64,000 nt of DNA, taken from the NCBI RefSeq assembly GCF_000243095.1, contig NZ_AHJE01000081.1:29131-93130 (forward strand), given 5' to 3'. A program made the position numbers and the translations under genes. The notes beneath the pieces are model-generated. The model saw only the letters and a program-made list of their open reading frames with translations, had not been told where the DNA came from and searched no databases. Of the stretch, positions 1-8,757 are shown piece by piece; position 1 is the first letter of the stretch, and each line of letters starts with the position of its first letter. This stretch comes from Cupriavidus basilensis OR16 (GTDB lineage: Bacteria > Pseudomonadota > Gammaproteobacteria > Burkholderiales > Burkholderiaceae).

Positions 1-903
1 CGTCGCGGCGCCAAGCAATACCTCTTTCGCCGCGCTGTCTGCCCTATCCAGGGCGACTGCGCGTGCACGCTGGTCGGTGAGATCGTCATCCACAAGGAAA
101 TAGCGCTTGGAGAGCAGGTGCGAAAGCATGAAATCGCTCAGTGCTTCCTGTACCGATATCGATAATCCAAACACTCTCTTCGGCATGTTTGCCGGATTGA
201 CGCCTCCCCAGTCATAGGTCCCACCCTCTCGGTTTCTACGCGGGTTGACGGTGAATTTCGACGACATGGTGCCGACCGCCATCACGTGAATACGGTCTGT
301 CGGCTGCCCCATGGACGACTGCGCTTCGTGGACCGCGAGCATGCCCGGCGCATTGGCGTACAGGCCGCCGTCAACATATTGATTGTTGTTGAACGTATAT
401 CGTGGAAAGTATGCGGGCGCCGCGCTTGTAGCCATGGCAACATCCACCAGCCGGCATTTGTGATCCCGCTTGAAATCCGGATGATGCGGCGTCTTGAATA
501 TCTGTGGCCTGCCAGTCGAGTAATTGATCACCGGTATGATGACCGGATGCTTGCAGGCTCCGAGGACTTGATCGCCAAATATCTTCTCGTCGCAAAGCAG
601 CGACCGCAAAGGCGCGGAAGCAAACGGTGCGCGCCAGATCCCTGCCAGGGACCAGCGCCGCTTGAATATCAAATCCCCGTGACCGGAGAGAAGCTCGACA
701 ATGCGCTGCGCGGGTATTTCCATCGCAATGGCCAATGCCAGGATGCCGCCGATCGATGTGCCCGTGACAAGATCGAACCGAGTGGCAATTGGCGCGCCAA
801 TCTCGTCTTCGAAGTCAGCCAGCAGTTTGGCCGTATAAAGGCCTCGGAAGCCTCCGCCTGACAGCGCCAAGATCTGAAACCGTCCGGAATCTGCATTTGT
901 CAT
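1..903 (-). CDS. capV: Patatin-like phospholipase, CapV-type CBASS effector (C-terminus beyond window)
   Basis: The frame is open from an ATG at 903 to the left edge, giving 301 residues with no stop. Seen: the oxyanion-hole motif GGGFRG (about residues 16-21), the nucleophile elbow GTSIG with Ser50, and the DGG triad-like motif with Asp178. These define a patatin Ser/Asp dyad lipase. The N-terminal stretch and the block around residues 136-185 (STGRPQIFKTPHH, then VDVAMATSAAPAYFP) resemble, from memory, cyclic-dinucleotide-activated CapV phospholipases, which degrade membrane phospholipids in CBASS anti-phage defence. CapV is usually the first gene before the nucleotide cyclase, and here the downstream side lies outside the window. 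A generic patatin is the alternative. No signal peptide is visible. Confidence 0.8.
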   Translation of the reverse strand, partial: MTNADSGRFQILALSGGGFRGLYTAKLLADFEDEIGAPIATRFDLVTGTSIGGILALAIAMEIPAQRIVELLSGHGDLIFKRRWSLAGIWRAPFASAPLRSLLCDEKIFGDQVLGACKHPVIIPVINYSTGRPQIFKTPHHPDFKRDHKCRLVDVAMATSAAPAYFPRYTFNNNQYVDGGLYANAPGMLAVHEAQSSMGQPTDRIHVMAVGTMSSKFTVNPRRNREGGTYDWGGVNPANMPKRVFGLSISVQEALSDFMLSHLLSKRYFLVDDDLTDQRARAVALDRADSAAKEVLLGAAT

Positions 904-1518
904 TCGTGGCCTCCTCGCCGGGATATCGATGACAGGCCTCTTTCCCGCTGCAGGACTGTGCAGCAAGAAGCATGATAATCATTTGTCGGGATAGTTGTCG
1001 GCATTTCGAAATGCGGCTTTTGTGCGCTCGGCACCTGCCGGGGCGGCAGCCTTGCGCCGTGGATCAGATCCCCACCCACCTCGCCACCGTCGGTCGCCCT
1101 GGCCGTCCAAACTACAAGGCGCACAAGGCGCTCCAGGCCGGGGTTGCCGACAACGACTGCGCTGCGGCGACCTGCGTCAACGCCTGGCACTCAATCGCAA
1201 GAAATACGCTCCGCTCGGTCGAGGAGGGTTCCAACGAGATGACCGGCGGCTTCACCGGTCTGGTCGGGCAAGCCCCGGGGTTCAGCCATCCCGGAAACCA
1301 CCTCGATCAAGGAGGGACATGCCTGCGTGCGCTTCGCGCCGCGAAAGCTGCACGTGCGCTATTATCGTTACGCATTCTATTCCGGTAGTTATGTTATAAA
1401 AATTAACAATACGCCCGCTATAGCAAGCCTATCGGTGCATATCTTGACATACCATCTCGGATATCAGACCATACGATATACCCGCTTTTCCAGGCGTAAT
1501 GGCCTGATAATATACGTT
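904..1518. other. Intergenic region between divergent capV-like and hipB-like genes
   Basis: About 615 bases without a gene I can support. Short overlapping frames on both strands between 900 and 1400 look like no family I know. The right part (about 1360-1518) is clearly more AT-rich than its surroundings and should hold the hipBA promoter. A TTGACA hexamer sits at 1444-1449, but I see no well-spaced -10 for it. Several ATAT/CGTAT-like words could be HipB operator half-sites, without a clear palindrome. Confidence 0.5.
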
Positions 1519-1830
1519 ATGCCTGCTATTCGAAGTACATCGACAGGCGATGAGATCGCCGCTGAAATCGGCGCCCGCCTGCGCTCCAAGCGCATAGAAC
1601 GCAACTTCACGATCGAGGACCTGGCGAAGCGCGCCGGGATCGGCCGCACCGCCCTGGGTGACCTGGAGGCCGGGCGGGATGTGCGCGTATCCACGCTGGT
1701 AAAGGTGATGCGAGCGCTGAGCATGATCGGCAGCCTGGACGCAGCCTTCCCGGACACCTTGCCATCCAGCGAAGCGCTGTCTGCGCGAGGTGAAGTCCGC
1801 AAGCGCGCCTACAAGCCCAAGGAGCGATAG
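1519..1830 (+). CDS. hipB: HipB-like antitoxin, Xre-family DNA-binding protein
   Basis: A 103-residue protein with a helix-turn-helix of the Cro/C1 (Xre) type at about residues 15-70 (GARLRSKRIERNFTIEDLAK, then the recognition helix around GRTALGDLEAG). The C-terminus is basic (RKRAYKPKER). The gene ends just before the HipA-like kinase gene, the standard antitoxin-toxin order. By family knowledge it should neutralise the kinase and repress its own promoter in the AT-rich region upstream. An in-frame start farther left (1327) is possible, but ATG 1519 gives the usual length and begins just before the conserved domain. Confidence 0.82.
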   Translation: MPAIRSTSTGDEIAAEIGARLRSKRIERNFTIEDLAKRAGIGRTALGDLEAGRDVRVSTLVKVMRALSMIGSLDAAFPDTLPSSEALSARGEVRKRAYKPKER

Positions 1831-1837
1831 CTTGGTG

Positions 1838-3154
1838 ATGCAAAGGAAACCGCGCTCGCCGCAGCGCGCCCGCCCGGCACAAGGCGTTCTCGCCAGCGCC
1901 CATGTCCTCATGCACGGCCAGACCGTTGGTGCCGTCACTGAGTTCGATAACGGCCGGATTGGCTTCAACTATGACCCGGAGTACCTGGGCACCGGCGGGC
2001 CGAGCATCTCCCCTGAGTTCCTGCCATCCCAGTCCGGCACGTTCGAGTTTCCCGAACTGCGGCGAGTCGAGGCGTTTCTGGGTCTGCCCGGCGTCCTGGC
2101 GGACGCGTTGCCGGACACCTTTGGCAACCTGATCATCAGGAAGTATTTCGAGGACCGAGGCGAGCCCGCCAAGGCGATGAGCCCGGTGCAGCGCCTGCTC
2201 TATATCGGCGACCGCGCAATGGGGGCGCTCGAGTTCCGGCCCAGGATCGACCGGCGGGCGACGGCAGGCGAGAACGAGGCCCTTGAAGTTGGCACACTGG
2301 TGGAGGCCGCGCGCAAGCTCGTGGCCGGCGAACAGGATGGCACAATCCAGGAGCTGATGCGGATTGGTGCGAGCGCGGGCGGCGCGCGGGCCAAGGCGCT
2401 GATCCTTTGGAACCGTCGGGACAAACAGATTCGTTCCGCATTCGTCAAACCGCGCAAGGGCGAGGAAAGCTGGCTGATCAAGTTCGGCGGCGTCGAGTCG
2501 GCCAACCCGAATGACCACCACGCCCAGCCGTTCAACCGGGTTGAATACACCTACGCCCTCCTGACGAAAGAACTCGGCATCGACATGGCGCCGGTCGACT
2601 TCATCGAAGAGGACAACGGCCGCTTCCACTTTCTGACCAAGCGATTTGATCGCGACGACGATGGTGGCCGCGTGCATATGCACAGCCTGGCCGGTCTCAC
2701 GCACATCGACTACAACATCCCGCGCGCGTATAGCTACGACCAGTACTTCCGCTGGATCCGGGCCTTCCAGATGCCCCATACAGCGATTGAGGAGGCTTAC
2801 CGCCGGATGGTCTTCAATGTGGTGGGGCGCAACCAGGACGACCACGTGAAGAACTTCGCTTTCCTGATGTCGCCCACCGGCGAATGGAGCCTGTCACCGG
2901 CCTATGACCTGACCTTCTCCGCAGGGATGGGTTACACGCTGCAGCACCAGATGACCATTGGCGGCAAGGCGGACAATTTCACCGTGGACGACCTGATCGG
3001 CTTCGGCAAGAAATTCGATGTGACCAGTCCCAAGGCAGTGATCGAGCGCACCGTCGATGCGTTCGGCGGCTGGGCGGCGCTGGGCCGGCTCTGGAACGTG
3101 GCGCCGAACGAGATCGAGGCGCGCGCCGGGCGTCTGCGCCTGTTTAAACGCTGA
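1838..3154 (+). CDS. hipA: HipA-family serine/threonine kinase toxin
   Basis: A 438-residue HipA-type kinase, the family's usual length. Seen: GASAGGARAKALI near residue 178 (Gly-rich ATP loop region), GRNQDDHVKNFAFL near 330 with the catalytic Asp and Asn, and LSPAYDLTF near 353 with the metal-binding Asp. HipA of E. coli phosphorylates glutamyl-tRNA synthetase and causes persistence; the target here is unknown. The gene follows the antitoxin by a few bases. TTG 1832, GTG 1835 and ATG 1838 are clustered starts behind the AAGGAG at 1819-1824; I use the ATG, but the TTG has better spacing. With CapV it may form a small defence island. Confidence 0.87.
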   Translation: MQRKPRSPQRARPAQGVLASAHVLMHGQTVGAVTEFDNGRIGFNYDPEYLGTGGPSISPEFLPSQSGTFEFPELRRVEAFLGLPGVLADALPDTFGNLIIRKYFEDRGEPAKAMSPVQRLLYIGDRAMGALEFRPRIDRRATAGENEALEVGTLVEAARKLVAGEQDGTIQELMRIGASAGGARAKALILWNRRDKQIRSAFVKPRKGEESWLIKFGGVESANPNDHHAQPFNRVEYTYALLTKELGIDMAPVDFIEEDNGRFHFLTKRFDRDDDGGRVHMHSLAGLTHIDYNIPRAYSYDQYFRWIRAFQMPHTAIEEAYRRMVFNVVGRNQDDHVKNFAFLMSPTGEWSLSPAYDLTFSAGMGYTLQHQMTIGGKADNFTVDDLIGFGKKFDVTSPKAVIERTVDAFGGWAALGRLWNVAPNEIEARAGRLRLFKR

Positions 3155-3199
3155 GCGCGTCAACGGCGACACCTCGTGCGAGTGCTAGTTGCCGGGGAC

Positions 3200-4537
3200 T
3201 TACATGCCCGCAGCTTCGAGCTCGCGGCCACGGGTTTCCGGCAGCGTCAGCGCGGCAATGATGAGCACGCCATAGGCCGCCGCGGCGAAGATGCCAATGC
3301 TGGCACCAAGACCATATTGCTTGGACAGCGCGCCGATCAGGAACGGAAAGAGTGCGCCGACAGCCCGGCCGAAGTTGTAGCAAAAGCCCTGGCCGGAGCC
3401 ACGCACCCGCGTCGGGAACAGTTCGGTCAGGAACGCGCCCATGCCGCTGAAAATGCCCGAAGCGAAGAAGCCGAGCGGGAAGCCGAGCCAGAACATGGCG
3501 CCGTTGCTCAACGGCAGCATGGTGTAGCCGAAGGCGACCGTCATCGAACCCACCGCGAAGAGAATGAAGTTCGGCTTGCGGCCAATCCTGTCGGTCAGAT
3601 AGGAACTGACGAGGTAGCCGATCCACGAGCCAAAGATGATCATGGCCAGGTATCCTCCTGTCCCCATCACAGTCAGGTGACGTTCGGTCTTCAGGTACGT
3701 CGGCAGCCAGGTCGTGATCGCGTAGTACCCGCCTTGTGCGCCGGTCGCCAGCAGCGCCGCGCGCACCGTCGTCGACAGCAGCTTGGGGCTGAAGATCTCC
3801 GTGAAACGGGGACGATCGCTCGCCTTGCCTTGCGCCGCTTTCTCTTTTTCGTAGACGTCTGGCTCCTTCACGTAGCGGCGGATGACTACCACTAGCAGCG
3901 CTGGGAGCAGGCCGACGAGGAACAGCGCGCGCCACGCCAGTTCGGCGGGCATGACCGAGAACAGCACGGAATACAGGATGGCCGTCAGCCCCCAGCCGAT
4001 CGCCCAGCCCGACTGCACCAGGCCGACGGCCTTGCCGCGATCCCTGGCGCGGATCACCTCCCCGATCAGCACGGCACCGGCGGTCCATTCACCGCCGAAG
4101 CCGAAGCCCATCAGCGCGCGCGCGATCAGGAGCTGCTCGTAATTCTGCGCCAGTCCGCACAGGCCAGTGAAGACCGCGAACCACACCACCGTCAACTGCA
4201 GCGTCCGCACCCGGCCGACGCGGTCGGACAGGATGCCGGCGGCCCAGCCGCCCAGTGCTGAAGCCAGCAAGGTGAGCGTACCGATGAAGCCTGCGTCGGC
4301 CAGGCTGATACCCCAGGTAGCGACCAGCGTCGGAATGACGAAGGAGAGCATCTGCGTATCCATGCCGTCGAGCATGTAGCCGACCTTGCAGCTCCAGAAG
4401 GCGCGCTTCTGGCGAGGCGACGCATCGCCGTACCAGGAGAACAGATTACCGCCGGCGTCGACAGACGCCGTTGGTGCAATGGAGGAAGCCATTGCGGAAT
4501 TGGCGGCGGCTGCCGCCGCAGGGGTCTTGTTGTCCAT
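3200..4537 (-). CDS. MFS transporter, aromatic-acid/sugar-acid symporter type
   Basis: A 445-residue major facilitator with about twelve hydrophobic segments. The loop 2-3 motif is visible as GILSDRVGRVRTL, followed by GFGFGGEWTAGAVLIGE, a signature of the aromatic acid:H+ and related metabolite symporters. Start at 4537 is chosen because CAGGAG lies seven bases upstream; an extended frame to 4714 lacks such a site. It is an inner-membrane protein importing an organic acid, substrate not deducible. The neighbouring hydro-lyase remnant points the same way, and the pair may once have been controlled by the LysR gene at 5507. Confidence 0.85.
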   Translation of the reverse strand: MDNKTPAAAAAANSAMASSIAPTASVDAGGNLFSWYGDASPRQKRAFWSCKVGYMLDGMDTQMLSFVIPTLVATWGISLADAGFIGTLTLLASALGGWAAGILSDRVGRVRTLQLTVVWFAVFTGLCGLAQNYEQLLIARALMGFGFGGEWTAGAVLIGEVIRARDRGKAVGLVQSGWAIGWGLTAILYSVLFSVMPAELAWRALFLVGLLPALLVVVIRRYVKEPDVYEKEKAAQGKASDRPRFTEIFSPKLLSTTVRAALLATGAQGGYYAITTWLPTYLKTERHLTVMGTGGYLAMIIFGSWIGYLVSSYLTDRIGRKPNFILFAVGSMTVAFGYTMLPLSNGAMFWLGFPLGFFASGIFSGMGAFLTELFPTRVRGSGQGFCYNFGRAVGALFPFLIGALSKQYGLGASIGIFAAAAYGVLIIAALTLPETRGRELEAAGM

Positions 4538-4746
4538 GAAACGCTCCTGGGCGCGTGGATTGAACCGTCTTTCAAGCGACTGCCGGGGCCGGCCCATCGC
4601 CCATCGATGGATGAGCGCAGCCCGCCGCCCCGCGTGGATTTTTCGTTGCCCGCCGGTGGTCTCCGACGTCCTTGGCTCGTAGCGGTTACGGTTTCGGGGA
4701 AAGCGAAGCGACAAGGCAAAAAAACGAACTGCGTTGCTCCGGCGGA

Positions 4747-5293
4747 CTAGAACACGGCAAGCGAGGCGTTCTTGATATCGGTCACCAACATGTGGCCGGG
4801 CTTATGCGCGATCGCCAGCGGCAACCTCGCGGCCATGATCGCGGTCTGGGGTGTGACGCCGCAGGCCCAATAAACCGGCAGCTCTCCCGGCTTGATCGTG
4901 ACAGGATCCGAGCATGTGCTCGAACGAGAACGAGCAGCCGATGGCGAACACCACGAAGTCGTTTTGCCACAGGTCGGCCAGCGATTCGGTCTGTTCGGCG
5001 AGCCGCCCGTCGCGATAAATGTTGTACGCAGGCACATCGTTGCGGATATCCACCTCGCGCCCGAGTACCGGCACATGCCATTGTCCCGGCTCGCCTACGC
5101 CCAGCAACGGACACGGTTTCGGATTGGCCTGGCAAAAGCGCAGGAAATCGCTGGCGTGCGCAGACGGCAGGATGGCCAGGTTGGCCTGAGCGTGGTCGCC
5201 GCAATAGCCTGCGGTGGGGCCACGGAACTGGCCGCTGCGCACCGCCTGGCGAAAGTCGAAAGGCATCAGGTCTTCGGGCATCTGCAGTTTCAT
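4747..5293 (-). pseudogene. Putative hydro-lyase (YcsI/DUF1445 family), internal deletion with frameshift
   Basis: The first about 127 residues (from ATG 5293 through GCSFSFEHML) and the last about 55 (GELPVYWACGVTP to PGHMLVTDIKN) are clearly this family, but lie in different frames joined near 4903-4913. The family is about 260 residues long, so roughly 80 residues from the middle, including the block following the CSFSFE motif, are missing. The product should be inactive. Members are putative hydro-lyases next to metabolite transporters and LysR genes, as here. The lesion is a clean deletion, not a single-base slip. Confidence 0.82.
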
Positions 5294-5506
5294 GTCGTTA
5301 TGACGTCGTCGTGTATGCCTTGAACGATAGAGAGTAAAATTTTTTATCGCCAACGACTTTTTGTTGGCACCTCTGTATAGAATTTCTTAACAACTTTACG
5401 GGTTTTCCCCTACCTGCACCGAGCTGGTGCCACACCGGGATGAACGCTAACTGCCGGGATACCCCGGTAATTTGACGTTTTCTGCAGCGATCCACCCTAC
5501 TGCCTG

Positions 5507-6439
5507 ATGAATACGCGATTCCTCGAAACCTTTGTCACGCTGGCCAAATTGCACAGCTTTCGTGCGACGGCAGCCGCGCTGCATGCGACGCCAGCCGCCA
5601 TTTCCCAACGGATAAAGGCACTGGAAGATGAGTTGCAAACCGCGCTGGTCGATCGGGAGAGTCGCGAGTTTCGCCTGACACCCAATGGCGAATACCTGCT
5701 CGGATACGCAAAGGGCGTGGTAGAGGCCGCACGGCGGCTGCAGGCCGCCGCCTCGGGCGACAGCAAGATCCGCGGGCGCCTGCGCCTGGGCGTGATCGAG
5801 ACCGTGGTGCACAGCTGGTTGCCGAACTACATGCGACGTCTCGCCGCGGACTACCCACAGCTGGAAGTCGAACTGACCGCCGATGTGAGCGTGGTGCTCC
5901 AGCGCAGGCTGGTTGCCGACGAGCTCGATCTCATCATTCGCGTCGAAGGCAGTGATGAAAGCAACGTGGTGTGCAATGCACTCGCCAACTATCCCGTGCA
6001 CTGGGTTGCGCGCGCAGGCTTGCTGTCGCACACGCGCGGCACGCTCGCCAGACAGGTGCTGCAACATCCCATCCTGACGTTCGGCCGGGGGACCGCGCCG
6101 CATCGCGCGCTGGAGGACATCGTGGCCAAACTCGCGGGAGTCCACGGCGTGCCACTTTCGGAAACCCGCATTACCGGGTCGCCGTCGATTGCAGTAATCG
6201 TGCAGCTCGTGCGCGATGGATTCGGCGTGGCCGCAATTCCACGCCTGTTCGTCGACACGCTGATCGAGAGCGGCGAAGTCGTGGAGTTACCGCTGCAGCC
6301 CGCGCCTCCGTCGATCGTGGTGTCGATGTCGCGGCGTGCCGACGCGCCGCTATTCGTGCACGGCGCAGCCAACTCGGCGCGCGCGGCCTGTGCGGAATAC
6401 TGCCGCAACAGCAACAGGCGGCTGGTTGAGCCACTGTGA
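5507..6439 (+). CDS. LysR-family transcriptional regulator
   Basis: A 310-residue LysR protein. The N-terminal winged HTH is seen at residues 1-60 (MNTRFLETFVTLAKLHSF, AAISQRIKALEDEL), followed by a periplasmic-binding-type effector domain from about residue 90. It is divergent from the hydro-lyase/MFS genes across a 213-base spacer, the usual arrangement for controlling the divergent operon. The effector is unknown. It converges with the PQQ dehydrogenase gene at 6577 and is probably not its regulator. Confidence 0.9.
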   Translation: MNTRFLETFVTLAKLHSFRATAAALHATPAAISQRIKALEDELQTALVDRESREFRLTPNGEYLLGYAKGVVEAARRLQAAASGDSKIRGRLRLGVIETVVHSWLPNYMRRLAADYPQLEVELTADVSVVLQRRLVADELDLIIRVEGSDESNVVCNALANYPVHWVARAGLLSHTRGTLARQVLQHPILTFGRGTAPHRALEDIVAKLAGVHGVPLSETRITGSPSIAVIVQLVRDGFGVAAIPRLFVDTLIESGEVVELPLQPAPPSIVVSMSRRADAPLFVHGAANSARAACAEYCRNSNRRLVEPL

Positions 6440-6576
6440 CGGCGCATGACTGCGCTCTCACCCGAGAGATGCGCGCTTGCGTGTACGCGCGCCAATGATC
6501 GCACTGGCCGGGACCCAGAGACGGCCGACGGCCTTGCGGCTGGCGGCCTTCCCTGGTGCTTTCGCCTCAATGCCGC

Positions 6577-8733
6577 TCAGGGCTTCTTTGGCCGTACTGC
6601 GTCTGCGGTACCCTGGATGAAAGCCTGGATCTTTACCACGTCCTCCTCGGTCAGCTTGCCGGTGAAATCCGGCATGCCCTGCTGCACGAAGGGGCCGTTG
6701 AACACGATCTTGCCCAGGTTCTCGATCAGGCCGGGCCCGACGTAAGCCAGATTGGGGATATTGCCGCCCTTGTCCACCCCCGGCACCCCATGGCAGAACA
6801 CGCAGTTGTTGACGTACAGCTTCTGCCCTTCCTGCACATGAGCCGGGTTGTACTTCACGCCGGACAACAACTCGGCCATCGGATACGCCGCCGCTTGCGG
6901 GGCCTTGGCCTTGCCGCCCACGGCGAAGGTGTAGACCGTGCCGGGCGCCTTGCGGTCGGTGGCGCGCGCGCTCAGGCCGAACACGCCGCCCCAGCCTACC
7001 GCGATCGACACGTACTGCTGGCCGTCGACAAGGTAGGTGACCGGGGGGGCCACCACCCCGGTACCGACCGGCGTCTCCCAGAGTTTCTCGCCGGTGGCCG
7101 CGTGATAGGCAATGAAGCGGCCGTCCGCGGTGCCCTGGAACACCAGGTTGCCGGCCGTGCTCAGCGTGCCGCCGTTCCACGGTCCCGCATAGTCCTGGTG
7201 CCAGACCGCCTTCTGCGCGACCGGGTCCCATGCGATCAGCCTGCCGAAGGGCTTGCTCTTGGGCGGCTCGGCATTGACCAGCATGCCGAGGTTCCATCCC
7301 ACCCCGCTGTGCGCTTCCTGGGAGTCCTTCTGGTTGCGCGCCCAGGCCTTATCGTCCGCTAGGGTGAGGGGCACGTGCTGCGCCGGAATATAGGCCAGGC
7401 CGGTGCGCGAGTTGAACGACATGGCATGCCAATTGTGTGCGCCGAACGGGCCGGGCACCATGTCGACCGGCTTGCCGCTGGTGCTGGCTAGCGGGTTCTC
7501 CACCGGACGCCCATCCTTGTCGTATCCCGTGGCCCAGTTCACGTCGACGAAGTTCTTCGCGGAGATGAACTTGCCGTTGGTACGGTCGATCACGAAGAAG
7601 AAGCCGTTCTTCGGCGCGTGCAGGATCACCTTGCGCGGCTGGCCGTCGATCTTGAGGTCGGCCAGGATGATGTCCTGCGTCGAGGTGTAGTCGGAGTTGT
7701 CGCCCGGCGTTTCCTGGTAGTGCCAGACGTATTCGCCGGTATCGGGATTGAGCGCCACCACCGAGGCCAGGTAGAGATTGTCGCCACCGCCGGGGCTGCG
7801 CAGCCTGCGGCTCCAGGGCGCGCCGTTACCCGTGCCGATATACATCAGGTTCAGATCGGGATCGAAGGCCATGGTGTTCCACACGGTGCCGCCGCCGCCA
7901 TTGAGCCAGTACTTCCCGCTCGGGTCCCAGGTGCCGGCCGCGCGGGCCATGGCCTCGTTCTCGAATGGCTTGGCGGGGTCTCCCGGCACCGTGAACCAGC
8001 GCCACCGCTGCGCGCCGGTCTCGGCGTCGTAGGCGGTGATGTAGCCGCGCGCGCCGTACTCCGCCCCACCGTTGCCGATGATGACCTTGCCCTTGTACAC
8101 GCGCGGTGCGCCGGTGATGGTGTAGGAGAACTTGTGGTCCACCACGGTGTCCTGCTCCCACGCCTTCTGGCCGGTCGCGGCGTCGATGGCCACCAGCCGG
8201 CCATCGAAGGCGCCCACGAAGACCTTGCCCTTGTAGACCGCCACGCCACGGTTCACCACGTCGCAGCAGCCCCTGTAGCCGAGATTGCGCGGCACCTTGG
8301 GATCGTAGGTCCAGAGCCGCTTGCCGGTGCGCGCGTCGATGGCATGGACCACGCTCCACGGCGCCGTCACATACATCACGCCGTCGACCACCAGCGGCGT
8401 GGCCTCGACCCCGCGCGTCGACTCCAGGTCATAGGACCAGGCCAGGCCCAGTTTCGCGGCGTTGCCGGTGTTGATCTGGTCGAGCTGGCTGAAGCGCGTT
8501 TCCGCGTAGTCCAGCCCATAGGAAGGCCAGTTGGCGGTTCCGCGCTCATTGGCGCGGATCGCCGCGCCGTCGATACCCGCGGTGATGGCGCGCACCTTTT
8601 GCACACTGAGTGGCCTGGTGCCCGCGGTGTCGGTGGCGAGCGCCGTACCCGCCGGCAATGCCAGCGCAACCGCCGCCGTTCCCAGCCACAGCGCCGCTAC
8701 CCTGTCCTGCTTGTTCCTGCTTCTTCTCGTCAT
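6577..8733 (-). CDS. PQQ-dependent quinohemoprotein alcohol dehydrogenase, type II (Ca-type)
   Basis: A 718-residue periplasmic enzyme with a basic start and a signal peptide (cleavage around residue 33). The eight-bladed propeller carries the vicinal disulfide Cys156-Cys157 (RGCCDVV), the catalytic Asp348 in NSDYTST, and a C-terminal cytochrome c domain with CVFCH at 644-648. It oxidises alcohols to aldehydes, passing electrons from PQQ to its own heme. Residue 350, two after the catalytic Asp, is Thr, the calcium-type pattern rather than the Asp of lanthanide enzymes. AGGAAAG precedes the ATG. It is probably the last gene of a three-gene operon with the outer membrane protein and aldehyde dehydrogenase genes. 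The fused heme separates it from the enzyme at 34318. Confidence 0.93.
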   Translation of the reverse strand: MTRRSRNKQDRVAALWLGTAAVALALPAGTALATDTAGTRPLSVQKVRAITAGIDGAAIRANERGTANWPSYGLDYAETRFSQLDQINTGNAAKLGLAWSYDLESTRGVEATPLVVDGVMYVTAPWSVVHAIDARTGKRLWTYDPKVPRNLGYRGCCDVVNRGVAVYKGKVFVGAFDGRLVAIDAATGQKAWEQDTVVDHKFSYTITGAPRVYKGKVIIGNGGAEYGARGYITAYDAETGAQRWRWFTVPGDPAKPFENEAMARAAGTWDPSGKYWLNGGGGTVWNTMAFDPDLNLMYIGTGNGAPWSRRLRSPGGGDNLYLASVVALNPDTGEYVWHYQETPGDNSDYTSTQDIILADLKIDGQPRKVILHAPKNGFFFVIDRTNGKFISAKNFVDVNWATGYDKDGRPVENPLASTSGKPVDMVPGPFGAHNWHAMSFNSRTGLAYIPAQHVPLTLADDKAWARNQKDSQEAHSGVGWNLGMLVNAEPPKSKPFGRLIAWDPVAQKAVWHQDYAGPWNGGTLSTAGNLVFQGTADGRFIAYHAATGEKLWETPVGTGVVAPPVTYLVDGQQYVSIAVGWGGVFGLSARATDRKAPGTVYTFAVGGKAKAPQAAAYPMAELLSGVKYNPAHVQEGQKLYVNNCVFCHGVPGVDKGGNIPNLAYVGPGLIENLGKIVFNGPFVQQGMPDFTGKLTEEDVVKIQAFIQGTADAVRPKKP

Positions 8734-8757
8734 GGTCTGCTTTCCTGTCAGGTCCGG

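Noticed and set aside
972..1399. Overlapping plus-strand frames in the capV-hipB spacer
   Set aside because: No family resemblance in any frame, no ribosome site, and neither frame is better than the other.
1327..1518. Longer HipB start at 1327
   Set aside because: The added residues are encoded by the AT-rich promoter region and do not resemble HipB.
4900..4915. GGATCC at the hydro-lyase deletion junction as a cloning scar
   Set aside because: A six-base site is expected by chance, and no vector-like sequence is nearby.
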